A DNA stretch of 64,000 bases, taken from positions 248,001-312,000 of the forward strand of contig NZ_JAEMHM010000004.1 of NCBI RefSeq assembly GCF_016458275.1, in the 5' to 3' direction. This document shows, in pieces, positions 1-10,435 of the stretch. Numbering within the stretch: the stretch's first letter is position 1; the number at the start of each line of letters is the position of its first letter. This stretch comes from Geomesophilobacter sediminis (GTDB lineage: Bacteria; Desulfobacterota; Desulfuromonadia; Geobacterales; Geobacteraceae). The notes beneath the pieces are model-generated. The model was not told the origin of the DNA. It did no database searches and saw only the letters and a program-made list of their open reading frames with translations. A program made the translations under genes and the position numbers.

Positions 1-52
1 ATGACATTCCAATTCGCTTCACGTCCATCTCCTGTCCTCCCTCTCCCCGGAA

Positions 53-3000
53 CTACTTTTTCTTCTTCCCGTTGTCCGGCCCGGAATCGTCGTCAAAGCC
101 GAGGATCTTCAGGTCAAGCCACTTGGCGAGGAAGTCGTCCACCTCGGAGACCTGCTGGGCCGCCTTGTCCTTGGCCCCCCCCATGGTGGAGGACTGTTCG
201 ATCATCTTGCTGTTCTCCGCGACGCTCCCCGCGCCGGAGAGGGAGCCGAGGCTCACCGCCCCCTCGGAGCCGCCGGGCAGGCCAATGGACTGGCCACCAG
301 CGGTGATGTTCTCGGCGTGTGCGACCGCCGTTGCGCCAAGGACGATCTTGCCCCCCGCAATCCCGGCTTCGCCCGCGTCAATGATCCCTTTGGGAGCGAA
401 GAGGTAGATGTCGCCCGGTTTCGGAACGGGCAGATCCCCACCCGGAACCGTATTGGGATCGTAGGTGGTCGCGCGGATACCGCTGCCGACCGCAGGAGGA
501 ACGAACTTGGTGACCGTGCGGCAGTTCCCGAAGCTGTCGCAAACAGTGGTGGAGGTTGAGCCGCGATTGGAGACGGCGCTCTTGGATCCGCGTCCGGCGT
601 TGATGTCCCCGGTGTCGGTCCATTCGGTAAGGTCTCCGCCGAAGAAGGTCATGATCCTGGATTCATTGACGTCGATGTCTCCATACGCGAAGACGTTGAT
701 CGCCCCCCCAGCAGTCGAAAAGATTCCCGTCGCCTTGTTGCTTTGGTTGGAGGAGCCTCCCTGGTTAAGTGCCGTCCGGCCCACTTCGATTTTTCCGCCG
801 GCGATGATGTTGAGGTTCTCGGTCCCTGCCGAAGTGCTGATGCTGGAATAGACCATGTTTATGTTGCCGCTTCCTGCCTTAGCACCTTCGAAGATCGGGT
901 TGATGAGTCTAGTACGAGCGTCTTCGACAACCGCCTGGGCGCCAGCGACATCGCCCTGGGCCAGCAGGGTGCTGTAGGACACCCCAGCCGAGCGGAGATC
1001 GTTGAAGAAGGTGTCGACATTCCCGATCTTGGCTATATCCGAAATCCCGGCCACTACGGTCACGTTGCTCCCTTGCGACGGCAGGTAGTAATTGTCCTGG
1101 GCCCCCACCTCCTGGATGCCGTTGGAGTTGCCGAGATTGATCGAGCCTCCCGCTGCAATCTGCAGGTCCCCCGGTCCCGCATGGTAGAAACCGGAGGGGC
1201 CGGAACCGTTGTTGCGGGCTGCGACGCCGGTGATATCGCCACCGGCGCTGACGGTGGTCGCGTCGGTTACGTTGTTGTTCTGGGTCTGGATGTAGAAATT
1301 GGAGATATCGCCGCCGACGTTGATCGTCGCCTGCTTGGGCAGGACCACCTGGAGCATGTCGAGGTTCCCGCCCGCGTTGATGGTCACCTTGCTGTCATCA
1401 CCCAGGTGCAGGGACCGATATGCCCCGTCGGCAAAGGTGCCCCCGTGTGCGTTCTCGAAATCACTTGACGTGCTTGGGTACTTGATAGCGGAGGAGGTGA
1501 CGTAGTAGTCCGACGGGGACTGGTCGGACATCTGCAGGGTCACCCATACGCCGGTATCCGTAACCGCTTCCTCGCCCAAGAGACTGCCACGGGCGTTGAG
1601 GGTCAGGTTCCCGGTACTGCTCGGGGCCAGGTTGATGCTGCGGAAAAGGGTGACGTTCCCTCCCGATTCCAGATCCACCGTGGATGGAAAATGTTCGGGA
1701 TAAGAGTTGGAGGCGTTGGGAGCGTTGAAATAGGCCTGCCCGATGATGGAGAGGTCGCCGTTCAGCGCCACCAGGCTCAACTGGGTGTTCGGCGCGTAGG
1801 TCGACGCCCACCTCGTGCTCCCCAGGGTGTACTCGTCGGCCTGGGTCGGGTTCATGACCGTCCCCAGGTAGAGATTCCCCTGGGCATCGGCTCGGAACTG
1901 GCGGACGCTGCTCCCGGCGTTTCTGCCATCGAGTTCGATCACCGGCTCCATGAGGAATTGATCGTTGTAGGCGCGGTAGCTCCCGTTTATGGTCCACGCG
2001 GGGCGCAGGCCGATGTTCCCCAGGGCGTTCAGTTCGCCGTTCCCCTGACTCACCAGGAAACGTCCGAAGGCGTCCCTTCCGGCCATCACCCGCAGGTTGC
2101 CCACCCCGAAAGCTCCGGCTTGGGCGGCGAAATCGCGGCCGGCAACGACGTCTACGTTGCCGCCACCCATGGCCGCGATCCCCTGGGTAAAGTTGAAGTC
2201 CTTGGTGGCCGAAGCGGCGTAGTTGGCACTCCAGTAATAGGTTCCCGACTGGGTGGTGACGGCGTCCCAGGTATTGAAGGTCGCAGCCTTTGCCGGCTCC
2301 TGGACCAGGCTCACGTCCTGGCCGGTAACGATCCTGATGTCGCCGCCACCGGTGTAGCTCCAGTACTCGGTGGAGTTGGCACTGGGCGCGGTACCGGCGG
2401 TGCGGATGGCACCGTAACCGGTGCTGCCGCTGTCGGAGAATTGGATCGACTTGCCGACGGTGAGATCGATGTCACCGGTGGCGGTCTGGATCACGCCGCC
2501 GTTGATCAGGAGGTTCCCCCCGATGCCTCCCTCGACGTTACCGCTGTAGCTGCCGACCGAGGTGTACATGCTGTTGACGGCGTAGGTCGTTTTCTGGGCG
2601 CTGTTGAGGACCGTGTCGCCGGAGGAGGCAAAGCGGACCGGTCCCCCCTCGCTGTACACCATTGCTCCGCTGCCGATAGTCAGGGTGCTCGTCTGGGCAG
2701 AATTGACGGCCAGAAGATCGGCGGCGCCGAGATCGGCCCCGGCGACCAGGGTGATCCCCCAAGATTGCTGCCCTGCCCCAGTGGTGATTTTGCCGGAGGG
2801 ATGATCGACCAGGTTGCCGTTGATGGAGAGGTTGCCCGCCGCGCGGATGGTGAGGGCCCCGGGGGCGCCGGCGTACCGGCTCGTGGTAAGATCCCACCCC
2901 TGGGAAAGGGTGATATCGCCCGTGCCGGTGATCTCCACCCCCGGACGTACCTGGAACTGCTGCGGGCTCCACCCCGTACCGGACAAATTGGTGAGTAGGT

Positions 3001-6000
3001 TACTCCCAATCTTGCCGGCATTTGCGAAAGGTACCGGATCGGACGAGCTACCGAGGTAGCTGCTGTTGTCGTTGTTTATCGTCGTTATCAGCGCGTTATT
3101 GATGGTGCTGGTATTGGCATAGACCTGGAAAAGCTCGGCGTCGATCTGGGATGCGCCGTTCACCGTCCCGGCCAATTTCAGGTTCGCCGGCCCGGAGGCG
3201 GTGGCATCGGAGCCGGAGCGCTGGGCGCGAAAATAGACCGTTCCCCCGCTCCCCCCGGCAGCGCCGGAGACGTCGAGGGTTCCCCCCTGCAGGGCAAGCA
3301 CCCCCGTCTCACTGTTGAGCGCGACCGATCCTCCCGCGGAGCCGGCCCCCGTCGCGGCGGCGTCCACGGTGCCGGTTACCGTGAGGTTGTGCTGCGCCGC
3401 GACCTGGACCGTCCCCCCAGTCCCGTCATAATTGCGGGCCTGCACCATTCCCTGTAGCAGAATGTTCCCGGCAGCGGCATCATCGGCTTCCAGTCGCACC
3501 TTCGAGGCCGCGAGGGTAGCGTTGGTTCCCAGGGTGAGGTCCCCGTGGGCTACCCTGACGTCCACGCTTCGGCTGAAGCCACCGGAGGCGAGAATCCCGG
3601 CCAGGTGGGTAAGGTCGTTGCTCCCGTTTCTTCCGTCCAGGCTCCCGGCCTTCAGCGTGAACGAGCCCCCCTGGTACGGCATGAGGTCGGAGAGGTTCTT
3701 TGCATCCAGAGCGCCGTTGAGGGCGCCGTTGAGGGTGCCGGCGGCGATGGTCACCTCGTTGGCGGCGGCAAGGGAGACGCTCCCGGCGTCTTCCTTTACG
3801 CTGGAAACATCGATGAGGGATCCGCCGGCAAGGGTGACACCACCGGCCGCAGACGCATCGAGGGTCACCGTACCGCCGGGGGTGTAGACATACGGGTCGG
3901 CGCCGTTGCTTTGCGTTTTCACCGCCGCCCCACGGGCCAGGATCTGAGCACCGCCGTTCACGACGATGCCGTCGCTGCCAGTGGCGATCAGGGCGATGTT
4001 CCCCGAGGCGATGTCGATGACGCCGGAATCGACGATGCCGCTCCCCTTGAGGGTCAGGGTACCGCCCACCGAGGCGCTGGTCCCCGCTGCCCCCTGGGCG
4101 TCAATGCTGATCTTGGCGCCCGCGTCGAGCTCGACGTTGGACACCCGGTAGGTGGGATTGGTCGCGTTATCGGAGTAGGGAGCCATGGTCACCACCGCCG
4201 AGGTCAGGTTCATCGCGCCGGGGGTGGCGACGGCTCCGGTTCCCTCAAAGATGATGGCGTGTTTCGCGGTAAGCGAAACGGAACCGAAATCGGCAAGAGC
4301 GATCCCGGTCGTCTGGGAACTGGCCTGGTTGCCGACGTCGAAAAATACGTCAGTCGCGTTCACGGTGAGCGTCTTGGCGGCATCGGCAGTCCCGGCGCCT
4401 CCGGCGGTAGATCCGCTGTTGCGCAGGGTCACCGTGGTGGCGGTAAGGTTGGCACTCCCCTGCCCCCGGACTGTCCCCGCATCGAGGGTAAGGGTGCCGG
4501 CGGCGGCAAGGTTCACGTTCGCCCCCAGGACCAGGTCGGACCCGGCGGCATAGGTGGCGTTGAGGAACGAGCCCGATCCGCCCCCCCAAATTCTCTCAGG
4601 GACATAGAGGATACTGGCGGCGTCCGGCTCGCCTTGGCTGTAGTTGTCACCGACAAGGTAGAGTTTGTCGGTCCCCCGGATGCTGAGGTCGCCATGGTCC
4701 ACCTTGAAGGTCCCCTCGTAGTCCATCGTCTTGGCAGTGATGCTCACCGAATTTGAGGCGTGAAGGGCGACGCCGCTTTGGGCGGTAAATTTGCCGGGAG
4801 CGGAGCTGCTGCCGGCGCCGTTACTGCCGGTGGTGACCGTGATCGATCCGGAGGTCGTGTTGCCGATCGCGTTGATGGTAGCCCCGCTTTCCAAGGTGAC
4901 GGATTGGGAGGCAGCCAGAGTAATCGAAGGAACGGTCAGCACCGCCCCCGCCTTCACCGTCAGGTCGGTGGTGCCGGCCAGAGAGCCGAGGGTGAGTTCC
5001 GCCAACCCCTGTCCGGAAACCGAGGCGGCGTTGAGGGTCAGCCCGCTGTTTGTGAGCGGGGCTTGGAAATCGACGTCGCTTATGGTATTCGAGCCGCTCC
5101 CGGCGAGAACGGTTACCGTCTTCGCGGAAAGCGACAGGCTGCCGCCCTGGTATCCCGGGAGGTAACCGGTGGCGACGGTGCCGTTGAGAAGGGCTGCGGT
5201 GGTACTGGCAATGGAGATGGAACCGGCGTCACCGGCAGCGATCTGCTTGATGTCGAAGTGCCCTTGCTGCAGTACGTCCGCCCCACGCCGAAGCGAGTAG
5301 CCGGTGTAGTAGGGAGCGGTCACTCCGGTCCCGGTAACGGTGGAGTAACCCGCGACCACCTGGTACCCCTGTTGGGTGATAGCGGTATCCCCCGAGCTCA
5401 TCGGAGTTGTCAGCCTGGAGACAAAGATGGCACCCGGAACGAAACCATACTGCTCGGCGGGAAGCAGCGAATATACCCCCGCCTTCAGCCCGAGGCTGCG
5501 GTCTCCCTGGAGGTAGACGCTGTTCCCGGGGAGCACGACCGAGTTGTCGGGAAGGATGACGTAGGCACCGGCTAGGGGGTTGTTTGACCCCTGGGCGTCG
5601 GCAGTGAAGAGGTAGGTGAATATCGAACCGCCGCCGGAGGCGTCAACGGTCGATCCGTGGGCAGTCACCACCTCCTTGCCGTTGATGGTGATGGTTTTCG
5701 AGGGAGCCGAAGAGACCGCAACGTCGCCTTTGCCATCGGAGGCGTTCCTAGTCCAGATCAGGTCCTGGTCCAGGCTCCCGATGTTAACCGCCGCGCTACC
5801 CGCCGTGGTGACGACGCTTCCGTCCGCCAGCGAGATCCGCCCTCTCGCGGCGGAGTCCTTGGGGGGTAACGCCTCAAGGGTGATCGTCCCCAGGGGTGCC
5901 GCAACGTACCCCTTGAGGTCGATGCCACCGAGGTCGGCCTTGATGGTGAGATTGCCGAATGCGGAATAGATGGTCCCGGACGGTTTTTCCCCGGGCAGGA

Positions 6001-9000
6001 TGGAGATGGTCCCAGCGTCGGACTCGATGGTGAAATCGGACTGGGACGTAGGGTAGATGCGGGACGCGGTCAACACCAGGTCTCCGCTCGTCCGCAGCAG
6101 CCCCACCTTCGTCTCTGTAAAACCGAAGAGGGTTTGGGCTGGGTAATCTTTAGCGGTCAGGATCATGTCTTTCTTTGCGGCAAGAGAAACTGCTCCAAAC
6201 CCGGAGAACAGTACGCTCCCCGTTACGTCGATAAAGGTGGCCGGGTCTGATTTTCCTATCGAGAAAGTGGCGGTACCGGACTGGGGCGCAACGGAGGAGG
6301 GATAGAAGCTATTTTTTACAGTAACCCACGGGGCGGAAAAATCGATGGACTGGGTTCCAGCCCCAACGATCAGGGGGGCGTCGAGGGTGATGTGACGGCC
6401 GACGCTGACCGAGGTGTCCCCATCGAAGGCAAGGGCATAGTTGCTCTGGAAGGCGAGCGCGTCGAAACCATCGGCGACGTATTTGGCCGCGTCGGCCCCG
6501 GATACGGTGAGAGCGGCTTGGGTATTGGCCCGGGAAATGGTCAGCGTGCCCCCCTGCAGCCCGGAAAGCGTCCCGTGCGCGGCAAGAGCTCCCGCCAGGT
6601 TGGCTGGATCGTCGTTCAGATCGCTCAGGGATTTCATGTAGGTAAGCGAAACGCTGCCGGGCTGGCTCGCCACGGTAACCGTGGCGATGCTTCCGTCTTG
6701 CCTGGTGTAGCGGTACGGGGCAGGGTCCGAGCCGGATACGTCGAGCCGGGCATTGGGTCCCAGGACGATTTCACCCAAGGTATTATCGGTTGCTACCGGG
6801 GCGGCGGTCAGCGAGATGCTACCGCCGGCCAATGCCGTGTAACCGGCCGGCTGCCCATCCACCAGGGTAGTGATCGGTTTGTCGTACCCACGTGCCAGCA
6901 GGCTGCCGGTTACGGATAGCTTGCCGTCGCCGGTACTGGCGTCGCCGAAGTAGCTGAGGGTGGCGGCGATGCTGCCGGCCGGGGCGGAGACGGTCCCGGC
7001 CACTGAGATGTTGGGGGCCGTGAGGGAAACGCTACCACCGGGTGCCGTGACGATCGCCGCATCGGCGGGGATGTCGACCTTGGCGGCATTGTTGCCGCTT
7101 ACGGTGACGTTTGACTGAATGCTGCTGACCGCGGGAACCAGCCCGGCGGCCATCGAGATCGACGAGGCCCCGATCAGGTCGGAGGTCACCCCGGTGATGG
7201 AGAGGTTGGGAGCGCTGGCCGGGCTCGGGGCGGCAAGCTTGGCGTTGGACGGGGCAAGGGTGACCCCGGCCTCTACCATGACGTCGCCGTAGCTTTTGAG
7301 CGAAAGGTTGCTGATGCCGGTCGGCGCCAAGGCGTCGGCCGACAGGGTGAAGCCCTGGCGCAGGTCGTTGGGGAGGACGGTAGTGGCATTGAAGCCTTCG
7401 GGAAGGCTGGGGCCGCCGGGGCCCACCACGACCTGGGAGCTGGTCACGTTGAGCGTCCCACCCTTGTTACCGGAAAGCGACAGCGCCTGGAGCGTGCCGT
7501 CAAGGAAGACGTTGGGGCCGGTGACATTGATCGTCCCCGCGTCGCCGCCGGTGATCTTGCCGTTGCCGCCGATCCGGTACCCGCCGTCGACGTTGATGGT
7601 GGCCCCCCCCTGTACCAGGACGCCGACCCCGTTGGTGGTATTGTCGGAGATGGTGACCGTTCCCCCGTTGAGGTTGCCGGTCCACACGTTGAGGCCTCCG
7701 GCCTGGGAGTTGTCGATCCGGTCTCCGGACACGTCGATCTTGCTCCCGGCAGCAAGGAACACATGTTCGACCGGAAGCGGCACGTACATATCCTGGTAGT
7801 ACGCCGTGCTGGCACCGGTTGAATTATCGGCGCCGATCAGGGTAACCGCGCCTCCCGGAACGACAATCTGCCCCAACACGTCAATGCTGCGAGCGGCCAA
7901 GGTCACCGAAGCACCGGAGGTCGTGGTGGAAGTGCCGCTGGCAAACGAGGGCAAGGCCAGCTTGGCATTAGCGTCTACCGTGATCTTGGTATTGGCCCCG
8001 ATGGTGAGCGTGCTGAGTCCGGCCTGATTCAAAAGCCCCGCCGACAGGATGGTCTTTCCCTGCATTTCCTGCGGGAGGGAGTCACCGGCGGCAAAGGTGG
8101 TCGGGAGGGTGGTCGACGCACCGGTGATCTCGACCTCGCCGACCATGAAGTCATCGAAGCTGCCGGCTTCTTTATACCTGAGTATGTTGGGCTGCGTGCC
8201 GATCGTGAGGCTACCGCCTTGGGGCTGGGTATCCCACAAGGCGGCGGTGGCGCCGGCCGAGTTGGTCGGATTGGAGGCCAGGTTCTGGTAGGGGCCGCGG
8301 GTAGCCGAGGCATTGAGGGCGCCGTCGAGCACGACCTGCCGGGCAAGCAGCGTCGCGGCACCGGCATTGGCGCCCTGCTTGTAGCCTGGCGCATAATCGT
8401 TGAGCGCCGTCCCCCCCCCCAGGTACAGCCCCGTATAAGTGGTGCTGACCCCGTACTTGGAGTGGGTTTCCGTCTGCTGCCCCAGGATGCCGCTGTAGGA
8501 GAGCCACTCGGAAGCGTTGCTGATGTCGTAGACGGTGTTACCGGAGACGAGCTTGGTGGTCAGGGCCGGGCCGGGCTGGTAGGAGTACCCCCCACCCGCA
8601 ACATTCAGGGTCGCCCCCTGCTTCACCACGATTTCCTGGGTAGTGTACTGATTGGTCACGCTCTTGTTGATGTACCCAAGGAAGATGCTTCCGCCCTGGA
8701 CGCTTTTTTCCATGGCTGTCAGGCTCGGAGTGTACGAGTCGGAGACGTTACCGATGCTGGAGCCTTGGGAGACGTTGACGTTGACCGTGCTTCCCTGGAG
8801 GGCCCCCCCCTTCTGGCCATAGTCATCGCGCAACTGGATCGAGTTCAATTGGGCTTGGGCGAGGGCGAAGCTCGATGGTTCGGTGACCCAGAGCCCGCTT
8901 ACGTCGACGCTGCTCCCGGTGTCGAGGAAGATGCGTTGCGAAGCAGCCACAGTGATGATCCCAGACGGGGCCACGACATGGCCCTGGATATCGATCTCTT

Positions 9001-10234
9001 TGGCGGGAAAGGAGTTTACCGGGGCGTCGCTTTGCGTACGGTAGTTGAAACCTCCCAGGGTGATCTGTCCCGGCTGGTAGGCAAAGGACGGGTCGGCGGT
9101 TTCGGCCGAGGAGGAAATGGGGCACGACGTAACGCTCCCCGGCCCAAGGGTGAGGGTGTCGCTGGCGAGCAGCTCGATGATCCCCCCGGTCTTGACCGAG
9201 GTGGTCGCCTGGACGAGTCCGTTTTGGGTGACGGTTTTGCCGTACATCCCGATGACCCCATAGTCCGCGATGATTTTGCCGGTCTCGGTATTTTCCGCAT
9301 CTCCTCCCGTCTTCCCGAGGTACGGAATCAGGTTCCCCTGCACGTTTCCCGAGAGGAGATTGTGATCGTTGACGTCGGGGATGATGAGGTCGAAATAGGT
9401 CGGGATTTTGTCCTCGCCAAGGAGCAGGTTATCGTTGTAGTTGAACGAACTCTTCAGGATCTGGTACGGGTCCTTCCCGGTGGTCTGCGGGGTCACCGGA
9501 TAGCTCGTTTCCGGAAGAACCGAGGCGAGCCCGATCATGCCCGAGGGGGCGGTGATGGTGCCGCTGTTCATCACCACCGGGCCGACCAGATAGACGGAGC
9601 CGCCGACCTTGGTGGCAATGGTCCCCATGTTGACCACCTGCGCGGTCTGACTGGAGCCGGACAGCGCCGTCACCGGATTGGCTGGGTCGTAGCTCTGGTA
9701 GGACTCGCCGGTGAAACGGAGCCGGTTCAAAAAGAAGTCGGCGTTGCTGATGTTGAAGGTGGAGGCGACCAGGGATGCGGCATTGACCGTGGAGTTGGGT
9801 CCGAAGATGATGCCGTTCTGGTTGATCAGGTAGATCTTTCCGTCCGCCTTGAGGCTGCCGTAGATGAGGCTCGGGTTGGCGTCATAGATGCGGTTCAGCG
9901 CGGTCCAGCTCGACTGGGCTTTTCCAGTATTGTCTTTCTGGCTGAAATAGACCGCTGCAGCGGCGCCGATGTTGAACTTGTCCCAGTCGATGACGACACT
10001 CTGGGTGCTCTGGTTCACCGTCATCTGGTTGGTGGAGTTGTCCTGGGTGATCTGGTACCCGGACCCCTGCCAGCTGTTGCCGCGCGGCACCGGGAGGGCG
10101 TTGGTGACCAGCGAGGGCAGCGGCACCGCCGCGTGGAACCCGGGAATGACGCCGGTGGCGCCAGCTGCGTAGGTGAGAGCTGGAGAAACCAGCGTGTCGA
10201 GCAGGACCAGCAAGGCGACTGACTTTCTGAGCAT
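53..10234 (-). CDS. Giant filamentous-haemagglutinin-type TpsA exoprotein
   Basis: Two-partner secretion exoprotein of about 3,393 aa, predicted to cross the outer membrane through the TpsB encoded just upstream and to act at the cell surface as an adhesin or matrix fibre. The chosen start (ATG 10232-10234) gives a signal peptide beginning MLRKSVALL and ending near TYAAG. The frame is open 42 codons further upstream, but that stretch translates a palindromic repeat. The haemagglutination-activity/TPS domain covers about residues 45-300, with NQNGIIFG at about 138-145. The rest is a long array of short Gly/Ser/Thr/Val-rich beta-helix repeats. The last 150 or so residues resemble the DUF3739 C-terminal domain of FHA-family proteins, and the protein ends in a run of lysines. 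No stop or frameshift interrupts it. The TPS class is secure; the ligand and role are unknown. Confidence 0.93.
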   Translation of the reverse strand: MLRKSVALLVLLDTLVSPALTYAAGATGVIPGFHAAVPLPSLVTNALPVPRGNSWQGSGYQITQDNSTNQMTVNQSTQSVVIDWDKFNIGAAAAVYFSQKDNTGKAQSSWTALNRIYDANPSLIYGSLKADGKIYLINQNGIIFGPNSTVNAASLVASTFNISNADFFLNRLRFTGESYQSYDPANPVTALSGSSQTAQVVNMGTIATKVGGSVYLVGPVVMNSGTITAPSGMIGLASVLPETSYPVTPQTTGKDPYQILKSSFNYNDNLLLGEDKIPTYFDLIIPDVNDHNLLSGNVQGNLIPYLGKTGGDAENTETGKIIADYGVIGMYGKTVTQNGLVQATTSVKTGGIIELLASDTLTLGPGSVTSCPISSSAETADPSFAYQPGQITLGGFNYRTQSDAPVNSFPAKEIDIQGHVVAPSGIITVAASQRIFLDTGSSVDVSGLWVTEPSSFALAQAQLNSIQLRDDYGQKGGALQGSTVNVNVSQGSSIGNVSDSYTPSLTAMEKSVQGGSIFLGYINKSVTNQYTTQEIVVKQGATLNVAGGGYSYQPGPALTTKLVSGNTVYDISNASEWLSYSGILGQQTETHSKYGVSTTYTGLYLGGGTALNDYAPGYKQGANAGAATLLARQVVLDGALNASATRGPYQNLASNPTNSAGATAALWDTQPQGGSLTIGTQPNILRYKEAGSFDDFMVGEVEITGASTTLPTTFAAGDSLPQEMQGKTILSAGLLNQAGLSTLTIGANTKITVDANAKLALPSFASGTSTTTSGASVTLAARSIDVLGQIVVPGGAVTLIGADNSTGASTAYYQDMYVPLPVEHVFLAAGSKIDVSGDRIDNSQAGGLNVWTGNLNGGTVTISDNTTNGVGVLVQGGATINVDGGYRIGGNGKITGGDAGTINVTGPNVFLDGTLQALSLSGNKGGTLNVTSSQVVVGPGGPSLPEGFNATTVLPNDLRQGFTLSADALAPTGISNLSLKSYGDVMVEAGVTLAPSNAKLAAPSPASAPNLSITGVTSDLIGASSISMAAGLVPAVSSIQSNVTVSGNNAAKVDIPADAAIVTAPGGSVSLTAPNISVAGTVSAPAGSIAATLSYFGDASTGDGKLSVTGSLLARGYDKPITTLVDGQPAGYTALAGGSISLTAAPVATDNTLGEIVLGPNARLDVSGSDPAPYRYTRQDGSIATVTVASQPGSVSLTYMKSLSDLNDDPANLAGALAAHGTLSGLQGGTLTISRANTQAALTVSGADAAKYVADGFDALAFQSNYALAFDGDTSVSVGRHITLDAPLIVGAGTQSIDFSAPWVTVKNSFYPSSVAPQSGTATFSIGKSDPATFIDVTGSVLFSGFGAVSLAAKKDMILTAKDYPAQTLFGFTETKVGLLRTSGDLVLTASRIYPTSQSDFTIESDAGTISILPGEKPSGTIYSAFGNLTIKADLGGIDLKGYVAAPLGTITLEALPPKDSAARGRISLADGSVVTTAGSAAVNIGSLDQDLIWTRNASDGKGDVAVSSAPSKTITINGKEVVTAHGSTVDASGGGSIFTYLFTADAQGSNNPLAGAYVILPDNSVVLPGNSVYLQGDRSLGLKAGVYSLLPAEQYGFVPGAIFVSRLTTPMSSGDTAITQQGYQVVAGYSTVTGTGVTAPYYTGYSLRRGADVLQQGHFDIKQIAAGDAGSISIASTTAALLNGTVATGYLPGYQGGSLSLSAKTVTVLAGSGSNTISDVDFQAPLTNSGLTLNAASVSGQGLAELTLGSLAGTTDLTVKAGAVLTVPSITLAASQSVTLESGATINAIGNTTSGSITVTTGSNGAGSSSAPGKFTAQSGVALHASNSVSITAKTMDYEGTFKVDHGDLSIRGTDKLYLVGDNYSQGEPDAASILYVPERIWGGGSGSFLNATYAAGSDLVLGANVNLAAAGTLTLDAGTVRGQGSANLTATTVTLRNSGSTAGGAGTADAAKTLTVNATDVFFDVGNQASSQTTGIALADFGSVSLTAKHAIIFEGTGAVATPGAMNLTSAVVTMAPYSDNATNPTYRVSNVELDAGAKISIDAQGAAGTSASVGGTLTLKGSGIVDSGVIDIASGNIALIATGSDGIVVNGGAQILARGAAVKTQSNGADPYVYTPGGTVTLDASAAGGVTLAGGSLIDVSSVKEDAGSVSLAAANEVTIAAGTLNGALNGALDAKNLSDLMPYQGGSFTLKAGSLDGRNGSNDLTHLAGILASGGFSRSVDVRVAHGDLTLGTNATLAASKVRLEADDAAAGNILLQGMVQARNYDGTGGTVQVAAQHNLTVTGTVDAAATGAGSAGGSVALNSETGVLALQGGTLDVSGAAGGSGGTVYFRAQRSGSDATASGPANLKLAGTVNGASQIDAELFQVYANTSTINNALITTINNDNSSYLGSSSDPVPFANAGKIGSNLLTNLSGTGWSPQQFQVRPGVEITGTGDITLSQGWDLTTSRYAGAPGALTIRAAGNLSINGNLVDHPSGKITTGAGQQSWGITLVAGADLGAADLLAVNSAQTSTLTIGSGAMVYSEGGPVRFASSGDTVLNSAQKTTYAVNSMYTSVGSYSGNVEGGIGGNLLINGGVIQTATGDIDLTVGKSIQFSDSGSTGYGAIRTAGTAPSANSTEYWSYTGGGDIRIVTGQDVSLVQEPAKAATFNTWDAVTTQSGTYYWSANYAASATKDFNFTQGIAAMGGGNVDVVAGRDFAAQAGAFGVGNLRVMAGRDAFGRFLVSQGNGELNALGNIGLRPAWTINGSYRAYNDQFLMEPVIELDGRNAGSSVRQFRADAQGNLYLGTVMNPTQADEYTLGSTRWASTYAPNTQLSLVALNGDLSIIGQAYFNAPNASNSYPEHFPSTVDLESGGNVTLFRSINLAPSSTGNLTLNARGSLLGEEAVTDTGVWVTLQMSDQSPSDYYVTSSAIKYPSTSSDFENAHGGTFADGAYRSLHLGDDSKVTINAGGNLDMLQVVLPKQATINVGGDISNFYIQTQNNNVTDATTVSAGGDITGVAARNNGSGPSGFYHAGPGDLQIAAGGSINLGNSNGIQEVGAQDNYYLPSQGSNVTVVAGISDIAKIGNVDTFFNDLRSAGVSYSTLLAQGDVAGAQAVVEDARTRLINPIFEGAKAGSGNINMVYSSISTSAGTENLNIIAGGKIEVGRTALNQGGSSNQSNKATGIFSTAGGAINVFAYGDIDVNESRIMTFFGGDLTEWTDTGDINAGRGSKSAVSNRGSTSTTVCDSFGNCRTVTKFVPPAVGSGIRATTYDPNTVPGGDLPVPKPGDIYLFAPKGIIDAGEAGIAGGKIVLGATAVAHAENITAGGQSIGLPGGSEGAVSLGSLSGAGSVAENSKMIEQSSTMGGAKDKAAQQVSEVDDFLAKWLDLKILGFDDDSGPDNGKKKK

Positions 10235-10286
10235 CACGAAACCCTTTTCATTGCCCCCGGGGCACAAAGGCCAACAGGAAGCAGTA

Positions 10287-10410
10287 CTCCCCCCTTTGCG
10301 AAGGGGGGCTGGGGGGGGATTTGATTTTGAGGCTCTCGGTTCTAACTCTCTTAAGCTCAAAACCTTAGAGGCATCCCCCTAAATCCCCCTTCGCAAAGGG
10401 GGACTTCAAA
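10287..10410. repeat. Pair of C5/G5 palindromic repeats in inverted orientation
   Basis: Two GC palindromes lie in the tpsB-tpsA gap, about 10287-10320 and 10373-10402. Each has a C-tract, TTCGC or TTTGCG, and a G-tract, and the two copies face opposite ways, so they can also pair with each other across about 50 nt. In the operon transcript this would form a large hairpin between the transporter and exoprotein reading frames. Relatives occur at 13253-13280, 13436-13463 and 17685-17718. Confidence 0.75.
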
Positions 10411-10435
10411 CCATTGTCTTCAAGAGGATGCTGAT

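Noticed and set aside
8219-10222. Plus-strand open frame of 667 codons opposite the exoprotein gene
   Set aside because: It is a shadow of the repetitive, GC-rich tpsA frame, with composition that matches no family.
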